DNA from: Mesonia aquimarina
GTDB lineage: Bacteria > Bacteroidota > Bacteroidia > Flavobacteriales > Flavobacteriaceae
Direction of reading: 5' to 3'
DNA: 64,000 bases
Assembly: GCF_003667275.1 (NCBI RefSeq)
Contig: NZ_RCNV01000001.1
Coordinates: 1-64,000 of the forward strand
The position numbers and the translations under genes are program-made. The notes beneath the pieces were generated by a model. That model saw only the letters and a list, made by a program, of their open reading frames with translations, made no database searches and was not told the origin of the DNA. Positions within the stretch are counted from its first letter, which is position 1. Each line of letters begins with the position of its first letter. This document shows positions 34,566-42,836 of the stretch, piece after piece.

Positions 34566-35408
34566 ATGACCGCGGCAATCATTTTAGGGATAGGCTTGGA
34601 ATACGTTGATACCGTTTTCCAGACCATACAGAACAGCAGCTTCTCACAATATACCATTGCGGGAATGAAAACGCTTGCCGTACTGTTCTTTCTGATCAAC
34701 ATCCTCAAAAAATATAATGAGGGCGTTACAGATCAGGGTAGTTATACTTGGGGATTAAGTCCAGCGGAACTGATCAAAAATTTCGCGGTCGTTCTTCTGG
34801 TCATATTTTCAACACAGGTATTGGGCTTTTTTGACGGTATTCTGGTGGCCATCGAAGTACAATATCGGGGAACTGCTCCGGCTTTGTTGCCCTTGCAGAT
34901 GCAGGATATTCCCATTGAGGAAGAGGTAAATATTATAAAAGCAGCCCAGGCCGCAATGTCTTTGCTTTATGAAGCTTTGGTAACACCACTTTTCGGTTTT
35001 AAGATATTTGCCTTCGTCGTGAGTACAATATTATGGATTCTCGATTTGTTCATTTACCCATTATTCCTTGCGGAACGTTTCTTCTTGTTGGGAATAATGC
35101 AGGCATTCTTCCCATTGGTCATAAGCCTTGCCGTTTTTGAAAAGTTCCGTTCGCTCGCCTATAACTTTTTCAAATTGTACGCTGCTGTTTATATGCTGGT
35201 ACCTGCGTTCTTTCTGGTCAATGTATTCGTCAATGCGCTTTATACCGAGATAAATACCAATTTCTGGACGAACTTATTTGGAACTGACGTTGGTAGCGGC
35301 TTTTTTGCCCCGGTCGTACAGCTTGGTTCGGTAGGATTTATCGTCTTTCTAAAATTCAAACTTTACCGGCGCGCGACCTCATTTACCCTAAAATTATTTA
35401 CTGCCTAA
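34566..35408 (+). CDS. traJ: Conjugal transfer protein TraJ (TrbL/VirB6-like)
   Basis: The 280-residue polytopic protein has about six helices including MKTLAVLFFLINIL, IFAFVVSTILWILDLFIYPL, FFLLGIMQAFFPLVISLAVF and YMLVPAFFLVNVFVNAL. Size, hydropathy and operon place (after traI, before traK) match TraJ, the inner-membrane channel subunit analogous to VirB6. The gene begins 2 bases after traI. Confidence 0.88.
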   Translation: MTAAIILGIGLEYVDTVFQTIQNSSFSQYTIAGMKTLAVLFFLINILKKYNEGVTDQGSYTWGLSPAELIKNFAVVLLVIFSTQVLGFFDGILVAIEVQYRGTAPALLPLQMQDIPIEEEVNIIKAAQAAMSLLYEALVTPLFGFKIFAFVVSTILWILDLFIYPLFLAERFFLLGIMQAFFPLVISLAVFEKFRSLAYNFFKLYAAVYMLVPAFFLVNVFVNALYTEINTNFWTNLFGTDVGSGFFAPVVQLGSVGFIVFLKFKLYRRATSFTLKLFTA

Positions 35409-35419
35409 AACCCATACAA

Positions 35420-36034
35420 ATGAAAACACCTTATAAAAATATTTACGCAGTCCTTAGAATTAATCGGTTCATCGTCTTGGCCGTTGTCATTTGCTCCGTT
35501 TTGTCCAGTTTCTTTGCCGTTTGGATGGTATTCAACATCAATAAAAAAGTCCTGAACAATGCCTTTGCGATCAATACCGATGGAAGTATTATTCCCCTAA
35601 AACTCGTTACCCAAAAGGAAAACTTTAAGGTGGAAGCCTTGGCCCATTTGGAACTGTTCCACAATTACTTCTACAACATTGATGCAAGCAATTATGAAAA
35701 GAACTTGGAAAAGGCACTTTGGTTGGGTAACAGTTCCGTGGACAATCTCTATCGCCAAAAGAAGGCCGATGGTGTCTATAATCGGTTACTGCAATATTCA
35801 TTAGTCCAAAAGGTGGTCAGTATCGATTCCCAAGTCGAGGAAAAAAATGGAGTTTACACCTTCAAGACGGTTACCGTATTTGAAATCAATCGGGGTTCGA
35901 TTATCGATACTTATGAACTGGTTTCCACCGGAAACCTGATTACGGTCGACCGAAACTTCCCCAACAATCCACACGGATTGTTGATTACGAACTATTTTGA
36001 AAAATCCCTTAAAAAACTGAACAATGAAAATTGA
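35420..36034 (+). CDS. traK: Conjugal transfer protein TraK (VirB8-like)
   Basis: The 204-residue bitopic protein has a single N-terminal helix (FIVLAVVICSVLSSFFAVWM) and a periplasmic NTF2-like domain with HLELFHNYFYNIDASNYEKN, LVQKVVSIDSQ and RGSIIDTYELVSTGNLI. This is the TraK pattern of Bacteroidetes T4SS, equivalent to VirB8, the assembly scaffold of the inner-membrane complex. Confidence 0.9.
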   Translation: MKTPYKNIYAVLRINRFIVLAVVICSVLSSFFAVWMVFNINKKVLNNAFAINTDGSIIPLKLVTQKENFKVEALAHLELFHNYFYNIDASNYEKNLEKALWLGNSSVDNLYRQKKADGVYNRLLQYSLVQKVVSIDSQVEEKNGVYTFKTVTVFEINRGSIIDTYELVSTGNLITVDRNFPNNPHGLLITNYFEKSLKKLNNEN

Positions 36035-36036
36035 AA

Positions 36037-36057
36037 GCCCATAATGGGCATTTAAAA
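36037..36057 (+). other. Mini hairpin with GCATTT tail, traK-traM
   Basis: GCCCA-TAA-TGGGC (36037-36049) followed by ATTTAAAA, right after the traK stop. Same design as at 31276: five-base stem, TAA loop, and ATTTNAAA tail. Confidence 0.4.
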
Positions 36058-36067
36058 ACCAATGATT

Positions 36068-36997
36068 ATGAAGATAGAAAAGAACAAAATAGTCTTTGCA
36101 GCGGTGCTTGCCGTAGTATTCATTTTCCTGATTTCCTATTCCATTATGGTTATGGGCAATGATGAAAGTGAAAACGAAAACCTTAAAGAGACGTCGGTTC
36201 CCGCATTGGAAGAAGATCAAAAGGAGTACGATTCCAAACTGGATGCCATCAATGATCTTAAGGAAGTGCGGGAAACCAACGCACCAAGCATCTACGATGA
36301 AAAGCTGATCGATTCCCTCGGCTTTTACGATCCAGATTTGCCCGAACAGGAAAAGGAACGCATTGTGGATAGTATCTACTCCGCAGGGAAAATCAAGTAT
36401 TCCGAAAAAAATTATCGGAATATTGGGGTTAAGAAAACTGTTGTCAAGGTCGCAAAAGTGGTTGACTCCGCTGCAATAAAAGCGGAAGAAAAAATTGCTG
36501 CAAAGGAAATGGGGCTGGAACACCAGTTGTTTTTTGCTTCCGATCCCAAGGAAAGCACTGTTTCCGTGTCCGGTTCAACGGATGCTGTAATCTATGCCGT
36601 TGTAGATGGTGACCAAGTAGTCAAGGCAAATTCGCGTTTGCGGATGCGCCTGACCAAAACCGCCACCATCAATAGCAAACGGATTCCAAAAAACACTCCA
36701 ATTTACGGTTTTATCAGTTTTCAGCCCAATCGGGTTTTGATTGAGATCGAGAACATTCAACATCAACCCACAAAACTGAAAGCATTCGATCTACAGGATG
36801 GTAGCGATGGCATTTATGTGGAAAACAACTTTCGTGCAGAGGTAACCAGCGAAGTTGTAGGCGATATGGTGGATGACATAAACATTACGGGTGTACCACA
36901 AGTAAGCGGTTTCAAAAAGATATTTCAGCGCAACCACCGGAACGTAAAGGTTACCGTACTCAACAATTACAGACTAATCCTAAAGCCTAAATTATGA
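36068..36997 (+). CDS. traM: Conjugal transfer protein TraM (VirB10-like)
   Basis: About 309 residues from the ATG at 36068 (an ATG at 36062 is two codons upstream). It has one N-terminal transmembrane helix (IVFAAVLAVVFIFLISYSIM), a charged Pro-poor linker, and a C-terminal conjugative TraM domain with IYAVVDGDQVVKANSRLRMR, IPKNTPIYGFISFQPNRVLI and a final NNYRLILKPK. This is the VirB10-type protein spanning both membranes. traL is absent between traK and traM, which is common in flavobacterial elements. Confidence 0.9.
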   Translation: MKIEKNKIVFAAVLAVVFIFLISYSIMVMGNDESENENLKETSVPALEEDQKEYDSKLDAINDLKEVRETNAPSIYDEKLIDSLGFYDPDLPEQEKERIVDSIYSAGKIKYSEKNYRNIGVKKTVVKVAKVVDSAAIKAEEKIAAKEMGLEHQLFFASDPKESTVSVSGSTDAVIYAVVDGDQVVKANSRLRMRLTKTATINSKRIPKNTPIYGFISFQPNRVLIEIENIQHQPTKLKAFDLQDGSDGIYVENNFRAEVTSEVVGDMVDDINITGVPQVSGFKKIFQRNHRNVKVTVLNNYRLILKPKL

Positions 36998-37005
36998 CCC
37001 CATAA

Positions 37006-37036
37006 TCCCGAACTGAATTCGGGACAAGTAGGGCAT
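37006..37036 (+). other. Hairpin before traN
   Basis: TCCCGAA (37006-37012) pairs with TTCGGGA (37018-37024) around a 5-base loop; GGGCATTTAAAA follows at 37031. It is the third traE-traN intergenic hairpin with the same tail. Confidence 0.45.
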
Positions 37037-37052
37037 TTAAAAACTCACTCTT

Positions 37053-37886
37053 ATGAAAAATTATATTTTTATCTCAATATTTCTGTGCGGTACAGCCTTC
37101 GCAAAAGCGCAAACACCTATCACACTCGATACCATTTATGCCAATGACCAAAAGAACGTGGCCTTGTTCTTCCCAGAACCCATACGTCAGGGAATTACGG
37201 GATCAGACAATTTTGTATTCACCTACAATCGCGAGAAAGAACAGTATTTTGGATTGCTCCAAGCAAAGCCGGGAATGGAAAGTAATCTGTTGGTGGTCAA
37301 TAGAAATGGTTCAGTTTTTTCGTATATTGTAAGGTATAAGAAACAGCTTGATAGACTGAATTATTTTATACCGAAGTCTAAAAGCATCGGCAATGAAAAG
37401 CCTATTGTTGCTGATTCGACAAAAGTAGTTGTGTTTAAGAAGGAGTTGGGAAATGAGGTCTATTATTACCAAAAATTTTGTTCCTATTTAATTGATCGAA
37501 AGCAACGGATTGGTCGTATAAAAAAGCGAAATGAGGGCATCGTTTTAAGTATTGAAAACATTGTTTTTGATAAGGAAGAGCTTTACTTCGTAATCCAGAT
37601 TGAAAATAAATCTACCTTGGATTACGATCTGAATTTCTTAAAATTATCGGTAGAGACGAGACAAAAGGGTAAAAAGAAATCATTGCAAAGTCTTTATCAA
37701 GAGCCTATTTTTAAATATAATCTGCCTACCAAAGTAGTTGAAAATGAAACCGTTAGACTGGTTTACGTGCTGCCAAAATTTTCGATAAGCAATGACCGCA
37801 GGGCGGTTTTAGAGATCAACGAAAAGAACGGGGAAAGGCACTTAAAATTAAAAATATCGCATAGATTTATCAATAACCCAAATTAA
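37053..37886 (+). CDS. traN: Conjugal transfer protein TraN (DUF4138, VirB9-like)
   Basis: The 277-residue secreted protein has a signal peptide (ending AKAQ) and the DUF4138 pattern: FPEPIRQGITGSDNFVFTYN, YFGLLQAKPGMESNLLVVN, GSVFSYIVRYKK and a C-terminal beta domain with IENIVFDKEELYFVIQIENK and KLKISHRFIN. It would form the outer-membrane side of the channel with TraM. Last recognised tra gene; traO, traP and traQ homologues do not follow. Confidence 0.88.
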   Translation: MKNYIFISIFLCGTAFAKAQTPITLDTIYANDQKNVALFFPEPIRQGITGSDNFVFTYNREKEQYFGLLQAKPGMESNLLVVNRNGSVFSYIVRYKKQLDRLNYFIPKSKSIGNEKPIVADSTKVVVFKKELGNEVYYYQKFCSYLIDRKQRIGRIKKRNEGIVLSIENIVFDKEELYFVIQIENKSTLDYDLNFLKLSVETRQKGKKKSLQSLYQEPIFKYNLPTKVVENETVRLVYVLPKFSISNDRRAVLEINEKNGERHLKLKISHRFINNPN

Positions 37887-37893
37887 CTTAGAT

Positions 37894-38259
37894 ATGAAAA
37901 GAATAGCCATTTTTTCGTTAGTAGCACTTTTTCTGTCCTGTGCTGGGAAACAAGATCTTTCGCCGAGCGAAACTTCAAAAATCGTGGTGGAAAGTTTCTA
38001 CAATAAAGATAATACAACCCTAAAGAAACATACCACCCCCGAAGGTTTTGAAGGTCTAAAAATGATACAGGATTTGATGACCGCAGGCAAATCAGGGGAT
38101 TCCAATTTTAAAGTTTTGGAAGAAACTTCCGATGATAAGACCGCTTGGGTAAGGTTTACAACCTCTTATGAAGAAAATCCTGAATTATTCAAACTGCTTA
38201 AGGTAGATGGTCAATGGAAGGTTACGCAGCAAGGGCCAAGGGAGAAAGGGCCGTTTTGA
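37894..38259 (+). CDS. Lipoprotein with NTF2-like/DUF4878-type fold
   Basis: The 121-residue lipoprotein has lipobox LFLSC (Cys at 16), then SETSKIVVESFYNKDNTTLK, LDEETSDDKTAWVRFTTS-type strands and a final LLKVDGQWKVTQQ, the pattern of DUF4878/NTF2-like proteins. It is 7 bases after traN, so it is co-transcribed with tra genes; surface or entry exclusion roles are possible but not shown. Confidence 0.7.
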   Translation: MKRIAIFSLVALFLSCAGKQDLSPSETSKIVVESFYNKDNTTLKKHTTPEGFEGLKMIQDLMTAGKSGDSNFKVLEETSDDKTAWVRFTTSYEENPELFKLLKVDGQWKVTQQGPREKGPF

Positions 38260-38264
38260 AATAG

Positions 38265-39055
38265 TTACATTTGTGGAATTACCGTTTCCTTCAACCAATG
38301 GAACGCAGCTTTTTGATCGTATTGGATTTCCGGCCGTAACAAGCCTTCCATATCACCTTCAAAAGCTGCATCGTTTTCTTTGGCTTCCATATTTAGGAGG
38401 AACTCTTTTTGTGAAGGGACTTTGCCAACGGAAAATTCCATATAAGCCTTAAAGCACTTGATAATTTCATCAATGTCGATATCTACATTTTGTCTGGAAT
38501 AATCCAGATCAAACAAATCCCTTCCTTTACTTCGTTGATAGAGTGCCCTTAACTTCGTGCCCAAAAGTTCATTGATTTTATATGTTTTAATATCCGCTCT
38601 TCCCGAAAACCAGGGGTTATCTATATCAAACGAGAATTCCATTCACTTCAGTACCTTAAAATGTTCTTTGCAGTTGATCTCTATCTTGAGCCGGCGACGC
38701 TCATTTTCATATTCCGATGTAAAACGGTACAGCGCTTTTGCTCCGTGCCCCCTTTTACCTGTGTACGCCTATCTTCCTCAAAAAAAGTAATGACCTCGCC
38801 TATGCGCTTCATAATGGGTTTGATAGGGCCTTCCTTAACCTGTACAAGGTCAATATCCTCGGAATACCTTGGAGCGGGGTTGAGATAAAGTTTATGTAAG
38901 GCTGTACCACCACGGAAAGCGAGGTTCTCCCTCAAAAAATCATCGTCAAAAATTGCCACCAATGCTCGGCTAATGACTAAATCCTGTTCAACCTGTGCAA
39001 ATTCTTTCCAAGGTGCGTTTTCCCGCCATTGGGCTATATAAGGTTTTGAAATCAT
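38265..39055 (-). pseudogene. abiEii: AbiEii-type toxin (nucleotidyltransferase), inactivated
   Basis: The N-terminal frame (start 39055, sharing ATGA with the antitoxin stop) keeps LAFRGGTALHKLYLNP and RYSEDIDLV, the nucleotidyltransferase active site. It is then broken: after TEQK the frame shifts near 38735, and the shifted frame (ALYRFTSEYENERRR, INCKEHFKVLK) meets a TGA at about 38643 where a Trp codon is likely. The C-terminal piece (38265-38642) has INELLGTKLRALYQRSKGRD with LFDL. One frameshift plus one nonsense codon make a full toxin unlikely. Confidence 0.85.
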
Positions 39056-39840
39056 AAGTCGCTTTCTAACTGTAGGTTGGTATCTACCTTCCATTTATTA
39101 TCCACCGAACCAGGTCGTTGTTGGTTGGTCGGCTTCAATAAAACCGGATGTATTTTTTGATTTTCCAAATGTTGAAAAATTAAATTGGACAAACTATTCT
39201 CTTGATCTATTTCATCCAATAAAAAACCCAGTCGTTGGAGTGTTGCCTTATTGCCATACCAACTCAATAAATCATCAAGATCATTATGGGTAACTTCTTC
39301 CAACAATTCTTCGATGGTGGATAGCATCCGGTTCAGCCCCCCCAATTTATTTTGATAATGCACCAAGTCTGCCAAGGTCAACGCCGGACTGGAAATATGA
39401 TAAATACCGGCATCTGATTTTTTGGAAAGTATATTTTTTTCCGGCCAAGCGGAAGTGGTCAAAAACCGGATATTAATGGCCGACTTTTGAATATTCAATA
39501 GTTTGGGAGTTACTGTCATTACATAATCGTGCTGGGCTTGTTGATGGCTTGCACCATAAGCTTTTGCGGCACTATAAAAACCCAAATAATAACTACGGTC
39601 TAAATAATCAAAAAGTTTATCGATATAGAGACTTATGGGTAGTTTTCCGAAATTGGAATATCTGGGAGTGAGTATTAGGTAAAAACCTTTTCTTAAATTA
39701 ATGACTTTGTTCTTTTCAATTAAATGAGCCAATTCCAGCCAAATTGCATTTTTGCTCTTCGTGGTCTTTTCCAATAGTTCATCAAGGGAAAAAGAATATT
39801 CTTCCACAGACAGCAATTTATCAATATATTCCGTTACCAT
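39052..39840 (-). CDS. abiEi: AbiEi-family antitoxin/regulator
   Basis: The 262-residue protein is the antitoxin of an AbiE (type IV) toxin-antitoxin system. It has an N-terminal winged helix (YSFSLDELLEKTTKSKNAIW, LAHLIEKNKVINLRKGFYLI) and the AbiEi body: YYLGFYSAAKAYGASHQQAQ, IRFLTTSAWPEK, and SPALTLADLVHYQNKLGG. It appears intact while its toxin is broken, so it may now act only as a repressor, perhaps against related toxins on other elements. Confidence 0.88.
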   Translation of the reverse strand: MVTEYIDKLLSVEEYSFSLDELLEKTTKSKNAIWLELAHLIEKNKVINLRKGFYLILTPRYSNFGKLPISLYIDKLFDYLDRSYYLGFYSAAKAYGASHQQAQHDYVMTVTPKLLNIQKSAINIRFLTTSAWPEKNILSKKSDAGIYHISSPALTLADLVHYQNKLGGLNRMLSTIEELLEEVTHNDLDDLLSWYGNKATLQRLGFLLDEIDQENSLSNLIFQHLENQKIHPVLLKPTNQQRPGSVDNKWKVDTNLQLESDL

Positions 39841-39985
39841 AACTTTAGTAATTATTAGAGCAATATATAGTTTTTAGACATAAAACTAAAATAAATACTA
39901 TTAAAAGCTCAAGATAATGCGTAGTTGTGCACTAACCCACACAGTTGCTTATAGCAAAAGTTGTGCTGACGCTTTTATCTTTCGT

Positions 39986-40417
39986 TCAGGTTTTCGATTT
40001 AAAGATCAAATTGTCCACTTCCAAATATTTCCGTTTCATAAGACTTAAAGCAAAAGCTCCGGCAGAAGCAGTAAAAACAGAAAAATCAAAAGCTCCTTTT
40101 ATTCCGGTTGAAAAGGTCATTGACAAAGCAAACAGTAAAAGTAGCAATCCGCTCAATTTTGCAAACAGTTCCGTCTTAAATCCGATTATCAAAAAAACCG
40201 CAAAAATAATTTCAGCTCCTGTGGCCAAAATTCCGATGGTGGGGACGAGTGAATTCGGGATCCAAGGATTTATCAGTTGGGTATAGCCCAGAAAATTATC
40301 CCAATTGCCCCAAACAGAAACATTTTTGCTCCATATTCCGAACCTGTCGGCCACTGCCGATAAAAATCCGAATGAAATTGCCAATCGCAAAAAGAGCTTG
40401 ATTATCTTAACAGTCAT
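39986..40417 (-). CDS. DoxX-family membrane protein
   Basis: This 143-residue protein has four helices: FLRLAISFGFLSAVADRFGI, TIGILATGAEIIFAVFLIIG, LFAKLSGLLLLLFALSMTFS and FTASAGAFALSLM. The pattern LRLaiGxxFlsa plus G-T-xxE fits DoxX/DoxD-like proteins. Its role is unclear; some members associate with redox complexes. Flanked by abiE genes and a CDF exporter, both on the same strand. Confidence 0.8.
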   Translation of the reverse strand: MTVKIIKLFLRLAISFGFLSAVADRFGIWSKNVSVWGNWDNFLGYTQLINPWIPNSLVPTIGILATGAEIIFAVFLIIGFKTELFAKLSGLLLLLFALSMTFSTGIKGAFDFSVFTASAGAFALSLMKRKYLEVDNLIFKSKT

Positions 40418-40472
40418 ATTTATATACTTAAAAATTCCATTTTTCGATCAGGTTTGGTAAAACGCATCACAA

Positions 40473-41363
40473 CTAGGCATCATCAGAAAGGGTATCTGGC
40501 TCAATATGAATCAAAATATTCATTAATTGGGGGAGTTCATTATGCAATCTATCTTTCAGTTTATGCGCAAGGTCGTGGCCTTCTTCAACACTTATTTTTC
40601 CATTGACGGTGGCGTGTAGATCCAAATGGTACTTCATCCCTGCTTTACGGACAAAGCATTTCTCCGTTCCCAATATTCCATCTACTTTTAGTGATACGTC
40701 ACAGATTTTCTCTACCAGATCATCATAAACGTGTTCGTCCATTATTTCGCCAAGTGCCGGCCTGAAAATAAGGTAGGAATTGTACAAAATAAAAGCAGAT
40801 GCAAAAAGTGCCGCCCAATCATCGGCAGTTTCATAACCCTTTCCAAAGATCAATGCAATACTGATACCAATAAAAGCGGTAACTGATGTAATGGCATCGC
40901 TTCGGTGGTGCCACGCATCGGCTTTGAGCGACGAACTGTTCGTTACCGCCGCTTTTTTGGAAACATAGCGATAAGACCCTTCTTTCCAAATGATGATTAC
41001 ACCAAGAACAATGAGTGTCCAAGCTTTAGGGACTTTATGCGGAGTTTGTATATTGATGATACTTTCATAAGCGATAATGGTAGCAGAGGTCACCAAAAAG
41101 GCAACCACCAAAAAGGTAATCAAAGGTTCTATTCGGGTATGACCATAGGGATGGTTTTTATCTGGTGGCCTCTGTGCGTATTTTAAACCTAAAAGAACAA
41201 ATGTTGAAGAAAAAATATCAGCGGTAGATTCAATGGCATCAGCTATTAAAGCGTAAGAATTTCCTAAAATACCGGCACTTCCCTTGATCAAGGCCAATAA
41301 AATATTGCCCACTATGCTAAAGTAGCTTGATTTTATTGCCGTTTCCTCGTTTGTAACACCCAT
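40473..41363 (-). CDS. CDF cation exporter (FieF-like group)
   Basis: The 296-residue transporter has SYALIADAIESTADIFSSTF (TM2) and KADAWHHRSDAITS (TM5), and a cytosolic domain with HLDLHATVNGKISVEEGHDL and HIEPD near the C-terminus. The second site is H-x-x-x-D; the first is D-x-x-x-S, so the metal may not be Zn alone (Fe, Co or Mn are options). A DUF2231-like gene lies 12 bases upstream on the same strand. Confidence 0.88.
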   Translation of the reverse strand: MGVTNEETAIKSSYFSIVGNILLALIKGSAGILGNSYALIADAIESTADIFSSTFVLLGLKYAQRPPDKNHPYGHTRIEPLITFLVVAFLVTSATIIAYESIINIQTPHKVPKAWTLIVLGVIIIWKEGSYRYVSKKAAVTNSSSLKADAWHHRSDAITSVTAFIGISIALIFGKGYETADDWAALFASAFILYNSYLIFRPALGEIMDEHVYDDLVEKICDVSLKVDGILGTEKCFVRKAGMKYHLDLHATVNGKISVEEGHDLAHKLKDRLHNELPQLMNILIHIEPDTLSDDA

Positions 41364-41375
41364 TGACCGCCCGTT

Positions 41376-41876
41376 TTATTTAACAAATTCAGAACAATCG
41401 GGGGAAGGCTGATAGGTTCCTGCGCCTTGCTGATAAACGAGGGAGGCACCTAAATGCCCAGTGTAGCAAAGTCCGAAAAGTCCGGCAGCCAATAAAAGAA
41501 GGGAAAAAGGCCTTGCCAAGGATAAAAATCTCTTGGGCATAAATCGAAAGCCTATTATCAATGCCAATGCAACGGAATACGTGATAAGGCTAGCATAACC
41601 CCACCATTGGTGTTCTTGAAGCACCTCGGGATCACATATTTTCCTTACTTCAATGTCGTACGCCAATTCCCCGGTATAAATGGTAATCCAGCCACTCAAC
41701 ACTCCAATAAACAACATTACAATGGTCGTTTGACCTAAAAAAAGTTTATGACCATCATTTGAGAAAAAAGGCTTCAATAGTGCTGCTATTGAAGCCAATA
41801 ATAGGGTAACAATAGGCAAATGGACGAGAAAAGAATGCCATAATTCTTCCCTCCATATTGAAGGAATTTCTGCCAT
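41376..41876 (-). CDS. DUF2231-like membrane protein
   Basis: The 166-residue protein has four helices and conserved His residues: LWHSFLVHLPIVTLLLASIA, EHQWWGYASLITYSVALALI and GLCYTGHLGASLVYQQGAG. The HxxxxHLP and TGHLGGxxVYxxGAGV motifs fit the DUF2231 group of putative heme-linked membrane proteins. It is in a compact three-gene unit with a lipoprotein (5-base gap) and the CDF exporter. Confidence 0.75.
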   Translation of the reverse strand: MAEIPSIWREELWHSFLVHLPIVTLLLASIAALLKPFFSNDGHKLFLGQTTIVMLFIGVLSGWITIYTGELAYDIEVRKICDPEVLQEHQWWGYASLITYSVALALIIGFRFMPKRFLSLARPFSLLLLAAGLFGLCYTGHLGASLVYQQGAGTYQPSPDCSEFVK

Positions 41877-41881
41877 TAAAA

Positions 41882-42199
41882 TCAGTTTAAGACTTTAACA
41901 GAAATAGGCACGAGCTTATTACCCTTTTTTTCAACGGTAACCTCTACTTTGCCATCTTCTTTTAAACTGTCGAAGGTAGTGGTGCTACCATCTTTGGTTA
42001 GGGTCGTTTCATCGGTAAAATAGAGTTCCAACAATTTATCATCTGAAGTCCTAACATAAATTTCTTTCTCTCCCGGCTCTACTGTTTCGGCAACACCTTG
42101 ATAAGTACCTGAATCCACTATGTCGGTTTTCTTGTTTTCTCCGCAGGAATTCAATAAAAATAGGCAGCCGAATAGTGCGGTTAAAATTAATTTTTTCAT
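41882..42199 (-). CDS. Small periplasmic lipoprotein
   Basis: 105 residues with a lipoprotein signal (LFGCLFLLNSC, Cys at about 19) and a beta-rich domain (GTYQGVAETVEPGEKEIYVR, LLELYFTDETTLTKDG). I do not recognise a named family; it resembles small OB-fold-like periplasmic metal- or stress-linked lipoproteins. First gene of the unit leading to the CDF exporter; a 190-base divergent promoter region separates it from the DUF2147 gene. Confidence 0.6.
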   Translation of the reverse strand: MKKLILTALFGCLFLLNSCGENKKTDIVDSGTYQGVAETVEPGEKEIYVRTSDDKLLELYFTDETTLTKDGSTTTFDSLKEDGKVEVTVEKKGNKLVPISVKVLN

Positions 42200-42389
42200 C
42201 TTTTTTGAATTTTTAGTTTTTCAAAGTTACTAAAATATCGTTCAAATGCTTATCAATATTGATAATTGATTGATGAATTTATAGAACCATCAAATAATAA
42301 TCACAGAAGACAAGTGTAAGAAATATATTACATTTAAGGTTTTTTTAGAATCTTCAAAATAATTTATAAAAAACTCGGTTATCTTACGT

Positions 42390-42821
42390 ATGAAAAATTG
42401 GTTATTAAGTATAAGTTTTGGTTTGCTTTCTTGTTTTTACTCAAATGCCCAGGATATTTTTGGAAAGTGGGAAACATACAATCGTCACACCGGCGAAGTT
42501 CGCTCTATAGTAGAGGTCTTTCAAAAAAACGGAAAAGTATATGGCAAGGTTTTACGGATTATGGATAAAGAAGACCGCGATAACCTTTGCACCGAATGTG
42601 AAGGAGACGACAAAAACAAGAAAATAGAAGGCCTTGTTTTAATGAAAAATTATGAGAAGGACGGAGAAGAATATGTTGATGGGACAATTACCAATCCGAA
42701 TGACGGAAAAGTTTACCGGTCAAAAATATGGCTCGATGAAAATGACCCCAATATTTTGAACGTTCGGGGCTACATTGGCTTTTTCTATAAAACAATGGAA
42801 TGGGAACGGATGACGGAGTAG
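42390..42821 (+). CDS. DUF2147-domain secreted protein
   Basis: The 143-residue protein has a signal peptide (ending SNAQD) and the DUF2147 pattern: IFGKWETYNRHTGEVRSIVE, GKVYGKVLRIMDKEDRDNLC, TECEGDDKNKKIEGLVLMKN, then DGTITNPNDGKVYRSKIWLD and YIGFFYKTMEWER. This periplasmic/secreted family is common in Bacteroidota with no firm function. Divergent from the lipoprotein-CDF unit, convergent with mobC. Confidence 0.85.
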   Translation: MKNWLLSISFGLLSCFYSNAQDIFGKWETYNRHTGEVRSIVEVFQKNGKVYGKVLRIMDKEDRDNLCTECEGDDKNKKIEGLVLMKNYEKDGEEYVDGTITNPNDGKVYRSKIWLDENDPNILNVRGYIGFFYKTMEWERMTE

Positions 42822-42836
42822 AAATGATGCATAACT

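Noticed and set aside
35801-36523. 240-residue open frame on the - strand
   Set aside because: Antisense to traK and traM, Phe/His/Asn-rich, no recognisable domain.
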